A DNA stretch of 64,000 nt from Ridgeia piscesae. Its lineage: Eukaryota > Annelida > Polychaeta > Sabellida > Siboglinidae. Position numbers and translations under genes: made by a program. The stretch is from the NCBI GenBank assembly GCA_025642075.2, contig JAODUO010000476.1:139501-203500 (forward strand). Reading direction: 5' to 3'. This document shows positions 16,501-29,900 of this stretch, piece after piece. Below the pieces are notes generated by a model that made no database searches, had not been told where the DNA came from, and saw nothing but the letters and a program-made list of their open reading frames with translations. How positions within the stretch are numbered: position 1 is the first letter of the stretch; each line of letters opens with the position of its first letter.

Positions 16501-19500
16501 AATGAGTGTAAATGGTGTCACATGTATGTTTGTAGTCTACTTCAGGTCATCAGGCACATTTAAAGTTTGTAAACTGGCTTAACAGTTAACATCCATGTGT
16601 TCACCAAAACATGTGTGACTGGCAATAATTTGGTCCTGCATAAAGCACTGCCTGTAAACCATAACTATCCAGGTGCAGCTGCCATCAGAATTGTGACATT
16701 CCAGTGGTCACTGGTCAGTTACTGTTTGTGTGTACCTAAGGTTGTGGCACTTCCAGCCACATGGTAGTTTTAAAAACTGGTGTGACTATGGATTGACTGA
16801 TTAATTGGAGAACTAACAATACAGTTTCTCCTTACATTCAGTCACAATCTATTAACTGTGAGTAATTGTCTCAAGTCTCAACATTGTCTGTATGGTTGAC
16901 CTTGTAACAATTCATGTAACCAATACTTTCATGATCCTTTATCGGGATCAAAACCGACTCTTAAGCTATGGTATTATTGATTTGGTTGATAATGCTTTTC
17001 TGTAGATGTACATTTTGTTACATCTGTTAGTAGATACATTTTTAGATTCATAACTACCACAGTGGGGGAAGTATTCCTGGGCAGTGGCTTTAGTGGCCAC
17101 ATATTACACGCCATAACGCAGTCAAAGTGAGTCGGCATATCAGAGTGGATGTATCTTTTGTATTACGTAGGCTTACAATTTTTGCAAAATATATTTGAAA
17201 TGAGATAAAAGAATAAAACCGAAAAGGCACTTTTACAGTATACTCACTTTGTATCCACCCATGGTGCTGAGGGTTCGGAGAAGTAAACAATTTGTTCACA
17301 ACCGAGATATCTGTAAGCGCCATTTGGAATAATACCTGACTCAGTTCCTGGATGGATGAAACACTTGTGATTAATGATTTAGGCACCATTCCTTGGGCAG
17401 CAGTTCACACATTTCCTGGCTGTGTATGTGGAGCATATAAGTGGGTACATAGTACTACATACCTGCAGTTTCATATAATGAGCTCATAAAAAAATCCATT
17501 GTCATTAAAGTGATTAAACAGAATATGTTTTAATTTTTTTGTTTTTAATGCAAAAAGCCACCACCAGTTCTCAACTTCTCAGTAGTAATGACAGTTTCAG
17601 AGTTCTAGATCACTGTTAGAAGAGCAAAATCGATTTTAAAGAGCAAAATCAGGCTTGTGAGTTATACAGATATTGGTGAAATAGTGCCCAGAGTTGCTGG
17701 GCTGTTTGGGGCAGGCCCAAGTAGATCTGCCCTAGTTTGGTTCAACTGGGGACAGGTTAGTCATTTTGTGATTTACATATGAAGTGCCATCTAGGATATG
17801 TGTTTTTAAATATCACTCATGAACAGGGAAGCTGGCACCATTTCGTGGATGGCTGATCATGATAATTATATTTGGACGTATCTATGATGAGTGGGTTCCC
17901 TGTGTATTTAGACCAAAAAATTCTAGTTTGGGTAACATTTTAACAAAAGAAATTTCAGGTTTTCATGTAAATTCAGTGGCATAATTGGATAATGACCTGC
18001 AAGTGCTATTGTAATGACATTTGAATTGTTATTTTGTGTACAGCTAAAATAATTGACACAGTTATGTGTAGATAAAAAACTTAAATAATGACCTGTCCCC
18101 TATTATTGTTTGTGTTGTGTGTCTGGACTAGACTAAACTTGTGATCCAAGTCCATCCAACCATGAAACTAGTGTTGACATAATAGTGTTTATTTTACTCA
18201 ACAGTCAACATCAATCTGGAGACTGGGCAAACATTTATTTTACCAGTACCACAACTAAATATCTTAAATAAAATAAATATAAGCCTTTCAAATAATTTAA
18301 GGTAATTTCTACTGCACCTAAATCCCTGGAAATCAAACACATTAGGGGCATTAAGAGATTCAAGACAATAGGGTTGGCCAGTCTCGGAGTCAATAAGCAA
18401 AGTTAGCAAACAGTTGTATTAACATCGCTTAAGTTACATAGGCATAGTAAATCAAAAGACTACTGTTTGTTGTGTACATGGCAAGTAGGTAGGTACTTGC
18501 ATGTACTTGAATATATAATTCAGATTTTTGCAGTTTATGGTCGCATGTCATGACATTGTTACCTTTTGTAGGTAGCCAAGAACAAGTATTCATTTACATT
18601 CATGCAATGCATGCATGTGCGTACTGCATACACTGCATTAGCAGTCTACCTGTCATCTGCTGTTGCACCAGTGTGTGCATGCTGTGTGTTTAATTAAGCA
18701 ATATTTATGCCAAGGCCTCAGGCAGATGTTGGTGTACTTGTAGAGCTAAGTGATTCATGTCGAAGCCAGCGGGAGAGTTCTCCCTGATTTTTAGCCTGCC
18801 CCCTGATACAAACACCATCACATATACACATGTAATATTGTGGTCTGTTACCCTCCCATCTCGTTTCGAAACCACTGTGGCACAAGACACATTTCAAGCT
18901 TGAAGCAAAGTCAATACATTACTAAATTATGCAGTGGAGCAGGATTGGTTTATTGGCTCTCTCCTCATGTAATAAATATTATGATAGCATTATGAAATGG
19001 CATACCCAGGTAAAGCTATCCCAACCCAAAATGATAGTGACACCATCATGTCATCTTAGGGGTAGTTGATTTGGTAAATGGTACATGTGTGAATTCAGTT
19101 GAGTGCAGTCCCTTAAAGAAGGTTACCCTTTTTGAGTTGCAATGGCTTAGTATGAAGGCTGGTCATTTGTGGAGGTGGGCACTCGAGCCAGTCTAGGAGG
19201 ACAAGGTTCAGTTTGGATGCGGAGGGAGTAATCAAACCAACTGGGGAATGCACTGTAGTACAACCTTTTGGCAAAGTCTTGTGGGAACAAGTACAGCAGG
19301 TCGCCATTTTGTAGTACCCCACAACTCATTCTGATGATATAACAATACGGCCACAACAAAGACGGCTCCCTAGATCTGCTGACTTCTTATTAACTTGTAA
19401 TAACGTAACAGATATGTTTGGTGGTGTTGTGTTGTATGATTGTGTCCATATACCACTGCAGTGACTCATTTGAAAGACCTGTTTTCCACTGGTCTGTCTG

Positions 19501-22500
19501 CCAGGTGCTAAAGTGGCCAGCTGGTGGTGTAGTTTTTTTCTAATTCAACTGGGTTGTCAGTGCCACGCTGGAGTGAGTACATGGGTTAGGCCGAGTTGTG
19601 CTAGTAGTAAAAAGCCCAGTATGCCAGGCCAGTATCTCCAGGTGCTCCATTTCGCTTTGCCTGACACACAGCCGGACAAATGGTCGCCCTTCCCCTTGTT
19701 TTGTCCTGTAAGCTACATACCTGCAGTCTGGGTGCTGATTGTATTATCTGTGGGCAGATTATCTCTCCTTGCACACTGTCACCATATGGATGGAAGACAG
19801 GACCGCCTACCCCTCCCTGTCAGGGTGAAAGCCTGGTCACATCTGTGATCTGTCCCCTCACAGTGACACATGCCAGAGACTGGCTGGCCACAACTGTGGT
19901 CACACCTGTGCCCAGTTCCCCAGAGAAACTTTCATTATGTTGTCCTTCATAGTTGGTGCTTTCACAACTGTAGTTGCTGTTCTGTGCTCAATTCTTCAAA
20001 CAAACCTTTATTATAAAATGGTAAGTTCTTATATAGCGCAGTATCCTATCCTTAGGATTGCTCAAAGGGCTTTACATTTTACTTCACTGGCAGACCTGTT
20101 AAATCAAACACCGTCTCAACTTCTCTGGGAAGCATCCAGGCATATCGTACAAGTAATGCACGAAGGCAGCTCGTACACATGTCCACCACTATGTATAGCC
20201 AAGTACTCATTTATACAGCTGATTGAACTGGAGCAATGTAGACTGGAAAAAAAAACGTGCCCAAAGTTTTGACACCGCAGCACAGGATTCGAACCCAGTT
20301 TCTCTTAGTCGAGAGTCCAAAGCTCTACCCTGTGAGCCACTGCGCTCTACATTGTGTTGTCCTTCATGGCTGGTGCTGTCACAACTGTTCCTGCAGTTCT
20401 ACTCCCACCAGTCACCACTATAGGGATTTATTCACCAGTCACACTTTTTTGTGCCTTCATTTTACCCGTCCACTGATATTTGTACCCGTCTACATCGGGT
20501 TTTACCCGTCCAAATGACGGGTCTCTTCATAAAGCTGTCTTCACCAGGGAAGGAGCTGGCTTCGATATTGGACCTAGATTTGTATTTGCACTTGTGTTTA
20601 TCCCGTCACTTCTGCACTGCCTTCTCAACCACTGTTCTCCACTTCCTCAGTCTCTCCCCTCCCAGTCCCTCTCCCTGTCCCACTCCCATTCCTACTCCCT
20701 GTCCCACTAGCTTTATTGACACAGTCCGTCCCGATCTTTGTCTTCCTTTTATCCCCCACTCTGACAACATCCTGTCTCACCATTAGTAGTTTTACTTATA
20801 CATACTCATTAATTGTTACCAGTTAACTAGGTAATTACATATTTTATATAATTACGCACTGTTTATGAATGCAGATTTTATGTTAGTTCATAGCTTTATG
20901 CAGAGACCCGTCCAACCGTCATTTGGATAGGCAAAAACCACTGTGGACGGGTAGAAATATGGGTGGACGGGTAAAATAAATGAAGGAGCAAAAAGTCTTC
21001 TTCCAAAACCAGAGATATTGTCAGTTATGCCTCAAAAATTAGTGTAAATGTGTGTTTGTAGTCCATTTTAGGTCATCAGACACATTTAAACTTTGTAAAC
21101 TGGCTTAACAGTTAACATCCATGTGTCCACCAAAACATGTGTGACTGGCAATAATTTGATCCTGCTTAAAGCCCTGTATTAGTTTTGAGTGTTTTTTCCA
21201 GTGGGATTATGTTCGTTTTCCCATCCAGAAGTGTGATACAATATACACCTGTACATATACCTGGCCTTGCACTGAGTACACCCTATTTTGAGTGACATCC
21301 TAATTTGTTGTCGTCATGGGATGGTAGACAGTCAGTCCCCAGTCCCTGAGACACCAAGCCATTAAACTCTCAACTTACAGTCCCCTCCCCTGAAGTCCCT
21401 TCTCCTAATATCCCTGTGTTCTGGACTGAGGTGGGCCTCCACATTGAACATTCATGTTCTATTATGTTTCTGCCCCTGCCATACTGTTGTTTCTACCACC
21501 TGTCGCCATTCCACCCTTCTGTTGTTCCACCCTTCTGTCTCCCTCCCTCCTCCCTCCCTCCCTCCCCCCTCTCTCCCAAACGTACTAACAATCCTCTTTC
21601 ATCTCAGTCTTTATTTGATCTTCCACTTTGAAGGCGTCTACTTTCGTCACTGGTCAATGGTCATCTGCCCCCCTTTCATACCATGTGTCCAGCCCATCTT
21701 GACCACCAGCTCACTGGTGTATTCCTTACTTTTGGGTTCTAGTTCTAGTTATGTCCAGCACTCGACAGGATTCTATTAACTGATTAGTCTGTATTGTGGT
21801 TACAACGTTATCATCTTATGAGGTGTCACTGAACTAGTCAGTCTTTCTCAGAATATTTACACGACGCCGAGCTTTTTATGCTGGCACTGAGGGTGGTCAC
21901 TGCCAGGGTGCTTGTAGTCCCAGATTGAGACAGGACCAACTGATGTTAATGTGATTCTCAAATTCAGGAGTGATACATACTCTCCAATGTTGAGAGCCAG
22001 GTTTTAGCACCAAATATACCATGTCTGCCATGACCGGGTATAGAACCCGGGCCACAGGCATGACAAGCGAATGTGTGGTTGATGTGAAACCTTTACTAGT
22101 TCTAGACAAGCAGCAGTGTCATTGTGCGAGACCCTACAAGTTCAAGTTGGTTTGTTGCTATCTCACAGGCCATGTGACCAATTTGCAGTTCACGAGATTG
22201 TTTCACAGATGGTTCAGACTCGTTGATTCACTAAAGATTGTGACACAACTTTTTGTTTGAGCCTGCCTGTAGTAGTGTGATACGCGAATCACTGATGACT
22301 AATCACACTATCGCAGGCTGCAGTGTCATTACTCAGATGATGTCACGGGTATTGTGTACAATTCCACAGGCATTCAGTACTTCTATTCACACATAGTAGA
22401 CTAATTTAACAAATCGTTAGCCCCAATCAGATGTGCCAGCTGATTTCTAAAGACAGTTTAACCTCACCAGAGAGTTCATTCAAGTTCACTCGACTTATGA

Positions 22501-25500
22501 GCTCTAAACTCATGACCCAGTTTTCTTACATGCTCAAGACATGTTGATTGTGCTTGGCAGTTTTAAATACAATCAGAGTTTCTATTGTGTCTAGAGTAAT
22601 GTGCCACTTTCTGATTTCAAGACATAGATGATGATTTGTGATATTACTAAAGTTTTTCCAGCAGAACTTTGAGCCATTCAAGATTTTATCACTGAAGTCT
22701 TAACATCTTTGTTAAAGTGTGGACAATGAACTTTTTGAGTGGGAGTGGGACCACCGACTTGACAGACCCGACTTGACAGACCCAACTTGACAGACCTGAC
22801 TTGACAGGTCTGACTTGACAGACCCAACTTTGTCAGACCTGACTTGAGACTACCAGTAATCGTTCTTATGGTGGTAATTGCTTCTCCCCTACCCATGTGT
22901 GGTGCTAATTGCTTCTCCCTTAGCCAAGGGGTAACAAACAAGAGGCAGGGATTGCCACTGTTTATAGTAACTAAGTTTACAATCATTCAAGTGGTCATTT
23001 GGTATATGTTGCCATTGACAACACCATGCCCCTTGGAATAATTTTAACAACTATTATTATACACCTGGGAGTAATAAACAGATATATTTTCCACTAAAAT
23101 GTGATTTATGATTAATAACTACTTTTGAAATACATCACAAGTTTGTAAATGATCATGTTATATGCTGGTCATAACTCTTCATTGTGTACAGGATACAATT
23201 TTTGCCAGTCACATTTTTTTATGTCAACTCATATACATAGAAGCCTGATGAGATGTGGTTTATGACGACACATAAACTACACCTACACATGTGACACCCG
23301 TTTTCAAGGCATGACTGACAGTATGATTTTGGAAGACCGTTTTACACCTTCATTTTTACCCATCCATTGATATTTCCACCCGTCCACAATGGGTGGACGG
23401 GTGTCTGCATAAAGCTATTCTGTGTACATTGTTCTATGCAGGTCATTGTTGTGTGGATAATGTCCAATGTTCACAACTACAGCTCCTGTCTCATCCAAAC
23501 CAGGGCCCCAAATTTGTGGTTTTGTTATATTTAGATGACTCCATGTGAGTGATGTAACTTTTCTGCTTTTGCAGTATGATAATTTTATCATAATCAACAA
23601 TGCTCCCATGGCAACCTTTGTACCAATAAGGCATTGGTGCCTAATGTCAACAAACTGCCATGGCAACCTGTACAAACATTTTTGTTTTATTGTGGATGTT
23701 AAAAGCTATCTCAATTAAACATGCACAATTCAGTGAATTTGCAACACGAGCGTGTGGCTATGTGTGGCGCTCGTCCAGGGATTTATGACTCAGCCACCGT
23801 GCCCTACCACTGGGCTACTTTGGGTGGTTTACGAGACACCTCCATCTCCATGCAATTTTTCATCGTGCTGCTGATGTTTTTAGATAAGTTTGTGTCTCTA
23901 CAACTCATCTTGTTGAACTGATGTATCAGTTTAGACAGAAATACAGCTAAAATGATGAAATCAAGGTGGGCCCAGATTCTAGACAAGTGTCCACTTCTGG
24001 GCGTTGCTGTTGGCGACTCTGAGCTGTTAGCCACTGATCTGTATTAGCAGATGCAGTCTATAAACTGCTGTTAACGAAACTATGATTCCTAAGCCCAAAA
24101 GGATCCATATTTTCACACAATTTCTCCTCTGGATAATTAAAACATTTGTCTGACTCCAGGGTCCTGATAACGATGCTCAGCTTTGTTAACATGACCCAAT
24201 GAATTTTTTTTAAACGTATTTATTGGCCAGTGCTGTTAGATCTGCCCAACTGTCGGACTATGCTCCCATAGTGTGGGAGGGTTTGTACAGAGGCAACATT
24301 GAGTACATGTCACAGGGCTGAGGCAGTATATCACAATCTTTATTGGAATAATCATGTCCTGAATCCTGATAGGGAATTAAAAACCTCAATTGTAATGGGC
24401 CAGCCAGGCTCCTAGACATTGACTTATTAGGAACACAGCCATCATACACCATGCTCCTGTTAATTTTAAATAAATATATAATGTTAATTGTGACTCCTGC
24501 CTGTCCATAGCTGAGTCTGTACTTGACACAGAGACAGACCATATACACTCATGTTAATTTGTTTTATTCTGTTCGTTAGTTACTAAAATGGTCATCCTTA
24601 TTTCTTACAAAAATATGACTCTTGAAAGATCCATCTGAATAAGTGAATTTTTACCCAACTCTCCCTGAGAAGGAAGAAAGCGAATAATGTACCAACTTAC
24701 TGCCTTTACAGCGATGTTAACTGTTTGTGTACTTGTAACTAATCTAATGTCTCAGCCACTGGACTATTGGTCAGTGAACACAATGTCCTAGCCACTAGGA
24801 CATTGTCTGCCAAATGAATGGGGCACACCTGTATAACAGTAACAGAAATGCATTTATACCGCATACAAGTCCATATGATTATCTGCATTCGATGGTTTGT
24901 TGATATTCAAAATAATGTCTCATCTAAACTGACACAGACACAGCCGAATGTGCACAAATCACACATTCACATGTTATTCTTCAGGTCTTCATGCACGATC
25001 AAATATTTGCCAGTCAAAATCTTGTGGTGGGCACGCCCGGCATGGCCATGTAAACTGACACACACAGTGTTACAACCACTCAGTCTACATGTTTGTTATG
25101 ACGTGAAATAAACTGTAAAAAAAAATACATGTGATATTTTAATACGCTTCAATATGCTTTTTATTTTCTTATCCATCTACGTTCAAGACGGGTTTTATTC
25201 GTCTAAATGACGGGTGGACAAGTCTTTGCACAAAGCTATGTTGCTCTTCCTCTAGGTCTTTGACGGTTTAATGTTTCAAATTGATAATCGCACAACTACC
25301 ACAGGCTGCCTCGTGGAATTCAAAAAGCTAAGTTAAGAAGCACATAAAACATAAATAATGTAATGTCTCATATGTCAATAGATTGGCTAGCAATTTATTT
25401 GCATAATATTATGCAAAGTGTTACGTATCCAGGTGAAATTCTACAGTCATTAGGTGCTACCAAGGTAGCGCTTAAGTTGACTTAACATTGTATAATTAAA

Positions 25501-26865
25501 ATAAGTATGTTTAAATGACAAATAAACTAAGTAGATTAATTCAGTGAGTTGTGACAGATATGATGTTAGACTGTTTACATGGCTTGACTGTTGACAGAGT
25601 GTTCTGTCACACAAGTTTCTTACGTCCCACCGCATCAAGGTGTCCCCACATGTCACCACAATTCATCGATGATTATCATAACACTGTGTGCCAGAACACA
25701 GACACTGACATTACACTAACACATAGTCACCAGAACAAACTGACTTCAACATAGAAATATGTCAAACTTAGAATGTCTAGACTAAAATTAAGGGAGACAT
25801 CCAAAGTACAATACAAGTTATATGTAACATGTAAAATGAATTAATGTCGTTAATCCATATACAACTATCACCATAGTACCTTATTTTCAGTGATTGTTTA
25901 ATGCCTTGAAAATTAAACAATGGTGCAGGGCTAAACTTAGTTTCTTCACAGTGCTGATGATCACATGTGCACTAACCAAAATACCAAGTAAATAGAGAAA
26001 CAGTACACCTATACAGTAAAACCTGCCTTGGGCAACTGCCCCTCCAGCCCAGCAAAAGCGGTCGCTCACTCAAGACAGGTGGTTACTTATAACAGATTGC
26101 ACACAAAATCATGTTGGGATAATTATGAATGTGTATACCGGGTATGCAAGAAATGTGAGTGGCACCGGTACCGGCTGTGATGGCACCTCGTTCTCGCACA
26201 CTTTGATAAAATAATCAAATAAATCGACCAATCAGATAAATCAATGGTACAGGTATTTAGTGAACTCGAAACCAACAACAGAATATGTTCCGGTCGCTGT
26301 TAGCAGGTGAAAACAACGGTCGTGTGAACAATGTATGTGGTCGCTGGTCGTGTTTGGCAGGTAGTTGCTCATTCATGGCAGGTATATTTTAATCAGAGAC
26401 GATCAGTGTCTACGAAAGCAGTCGTTCAAGACGGGTAGTCGCTCATGACAGAGGTCACCCAAGACAGGTTTTACTGTATTTGTAAAGTGTTATTGCATAC
26501 TCGTGGATCATGCATGTGTGTGACTATGTGTATTCCATATCTCGCTCACACCATGTGTGCCTTATTGATCATAATTTTATACATGTATGTCCACTTATGA
26601 CACGTAAGCCTGGGTGTTAATGCAATGCCGCTCTGCAAATTAACCACATAAATTAGTCTGTCCAAGGCTGTTGATGAATCAGCCATGGATAGTTTCCTTG
26701 CGGATTAACAATATCCGACATCTCTCGCATGAGTTTGTTACTCAACAAAATCATGTGATTTTCATGACACAATGATCATGTGACGTTGTAATGAAGATGA
26801 ACTAAGAGTGTACAGTGATGACGCACACATTCAAACACTGTATTTTTAGGTCACAGTAAAAGCAG

Positions 26866-26921
<56 letters not shown>

Positions 26922-29900
26922 TAAAATAATGTGTCTGTGTTCCTGTGCATTTGGATGCCAATTAGACAATTACTAAATATAAATGCTCACTGATTCTCAC
27001 CAAATGAGATACAATATCACAATTCATAAATATTTTTATTTCACATGAATTGGTGAAATATGTTTCTGTAAAATGATTTTCTGTAGCTTTGCCTCTTGGA
27101 CAAGGGAGAATTTAATTTAATGGGGTGGCCAAATACAATCATTAGAATACAGTTGGTAGTTTTCTAAACGCAAGATGCCAGGAGGTTTAATCAGTTAATG
27201 CAGGCTTTCGTGGTATTGTAGCTGTGCGTGTGGTTTGTGAAATGAGAGAGACAAAAAAGGAAGGATCTTAAACAGCAGGAAATGTTGTTAGTGAGGATAA
27301 CCTGTCTTTTTTGTTGGTATGGCAATTTGCCAGACATTTTCTGACGGATCAAGGTGTTGTCAGTATTGATGTGAATCATGTGGTTGTTCTGTCAACAGTT
27401 TATCAACATAACATGATTGTGTGGGCATCACTGGTCATTTCAGGTAGCCTCTGTGTGTGATTGCTGATAATAACGTAGCTTATAAATAATTATATGTATG
27501 ATTGTGGTGTGTCATATGACTTCCGTGATCGGTTTCAAGGAAGTGACCATGTCTAGATGTGTGCACATATTGTGCTCAATGTTCTACAGGACATGCATAT
27601 GCATGTGTGTACGCTATATACATATCTATCCATGTGTGACATTTATTTTTTTATTTTAATATATAATTAACTGTTGACACTATACATATTTGTCTGACCC
27701 TTCAAAGACAAATGTTGAACTGTTTATTTAATATTGTCATGTACACTGTACTATAGATCTGCCAAACTGTTGAAACCACTTGAAATGCTGTGTGCTTGGT
27801 TGATTTGATTGGCCTTTAATTAATTGCACTGGCACTGTCTGTCAGCTGCAGAAACACTGATACAAGTTACTGAGCTGTATGGATTACACAAACGATTGTT
27901 CTCCTATAGGAGAACTTTCATGTCCAGTTGTAGAGCTCTCTTCTGTTGGAGGCTAACAAAACACCAACTTTGAGAGGGGTTAATTGACTGTCTTTCTGCA
28001 AAGATCAGCGTCTGGCAGTTGTCTCATTAACACAGTTGGTAAACCACTGTCTGGTTAAGCATGGGTCATGTACTTCTTCTGTCATCTCATGCCAAGGCAG
28101 TGACCACAGAAGCTTGGTGTGGTGCCTATCCGCCAACCATCTGACTGCCTTCACAGTTGCTGGCACCTCTCTGTGCTGTGGAGCCACATGCATTCATCAT
28201 CAGCAGAAAGAAAAGCCAGTTGGTGTCATGACCAAAACCTGGGGACTGTTTTACGACTAACATCCTTACGATATCGTAAACCTGAGTTTACTCTTTTAAA
28301 GCAGTTTCACTCAGTAACCATGATCTTGTATATTGGAAAAGTGTCAAAACAAGGAAGCGTCATATGCTTGCTTTTGTTAGTGTCACGGAAATAGTGTCCC
28401 AAATCACTTGGCAGATTCAGTGTAACAGAAATAATGTCCCTAGTCAAAAGTCAGCTTTTACACAGTGAAAAATGTTCCTTAGATTTAACAACATATTTTG
28501 TAATCTCCAGGCTGTGAAATAAGGTCGGTCCAATCATCTGGAACAAGTAGTTTTAGAGCTCGGACTGGTACAGTTTTAGAAGATCAGTCCCATCGGACTA
28601 GCTGTAATGACTTGAAAATGGCAGTTGTTTATGGATATCCATTGTTTACAACTGGATTATGTAAGTCGTGCCTCCTAGCAACCATTAGTGTGGAAATGCT
28701 TGAACTAAATATTCAGTTGCCATAGCGTCTCGCAAGTCATTTTGACTTTCTCATAATCATCATTTGACGATGTTGCAATGGCGAATTGTCCATCCTTGTG
28801 CATCGACTTCGCCTGACCTTGTCCGTCCTTGTGCGATGCTGCCAATCCTTGCGCACCGAATTTGTCCGACGCTGTTCGTCCTTGCGCATCGACTTCGTAC
28901 AACTGTGTCCATCCATCGAGTTTGTTGTATATGTTTATAGATACATATACTTATATTATATTTAATGTGGCTATATCTAAGGACTAGTAAAACAAATTCA
29001 GGACTAGTTGTCTATAAGTCAGCTAGTCCGACGGACTACCAGCTGGCTAAAACTATCGTGCGCCCTGGATCTCATCTTAGTGGAATGGTCTCCTCCCTTC
29101 TAATCACATTCAGCTGTCTATTGCAGGCAAGACAGAGAGACTTGGACTTTTCCACCATCAATCCTTCAGTATCTGATACTAACCGTTGACAACCTTTCCT
29201 GTTGTTACAGAGGCCCTCATGCAGAACCGCCCTCTGCCTGATGCTCCCTTTGGTACCATTCTGGGAGAACGGTGGGTCTCGCGGGAGAATCTGCTGCTGT
29301 CTCAGCCTGAGTCCGACGACCCGAACCTGTTTGTGGCCCTCTACGAGTTTCAGGCAGACGGGGATAGTCAGATCAAACTCGCCAAAGGTGAGTGGTGTAT
29401 AGACTCCACAAAATGGTATGCATTGTAGAGCGCAATGGCTCGGGGGAGAGCTTTGGTCTCTTGACTAAGAGAGACCTGGATTCGAATCCAAGTTTTTTCT
29501 CTCTACATTGCTCCAGTTCACTCAGCTATATGAATGAGTACCTGGCTATAGACAGTAGTGTATGTTTGTATGAGCAGCCTTCGTGCATTAATTGCAGCAT
29601 GACTGGATGCTTCACAGAGAAGTTGAAAAGGTGCCTGATTGAACAGGTCTGTCAGGGAAGTAAAGCGTAAAGTGCTTTGAGCAGTCGTGAGGACTGAATA
29701 CTGAGCTATGTAAGAACATACCTTTACTTTACATTGTTGTGAATCCTTTTCAGGCATGCATATGGTTCTATGTTCTCACTAGGGTTTTTATGTTGGGGTA
29801 CAGGGACCCCATTGATCTTGAAAACGAGACTACAACAAAGGTAGTATTAAACTTAGCCACAAAACAGTGCCACCATTTCAGTATACCCGGTGTCAAAAGG

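Larger units (their letters stand above)
13567..29210. other. abl intron 1 (15.6 kb)
   Basis: Long first intron with a GTAAGT donor and a gttgttacag acceptor. It contains the hAT-like element, five copies of the hairpin MITE family, a SINE, a TA-flanked MITE and several minor repeats, all listed separately. No coding exon was recognised in the remaining sequence. An alternative non-myristoylated first exon is possible but not visible. Confidence 0.75.
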
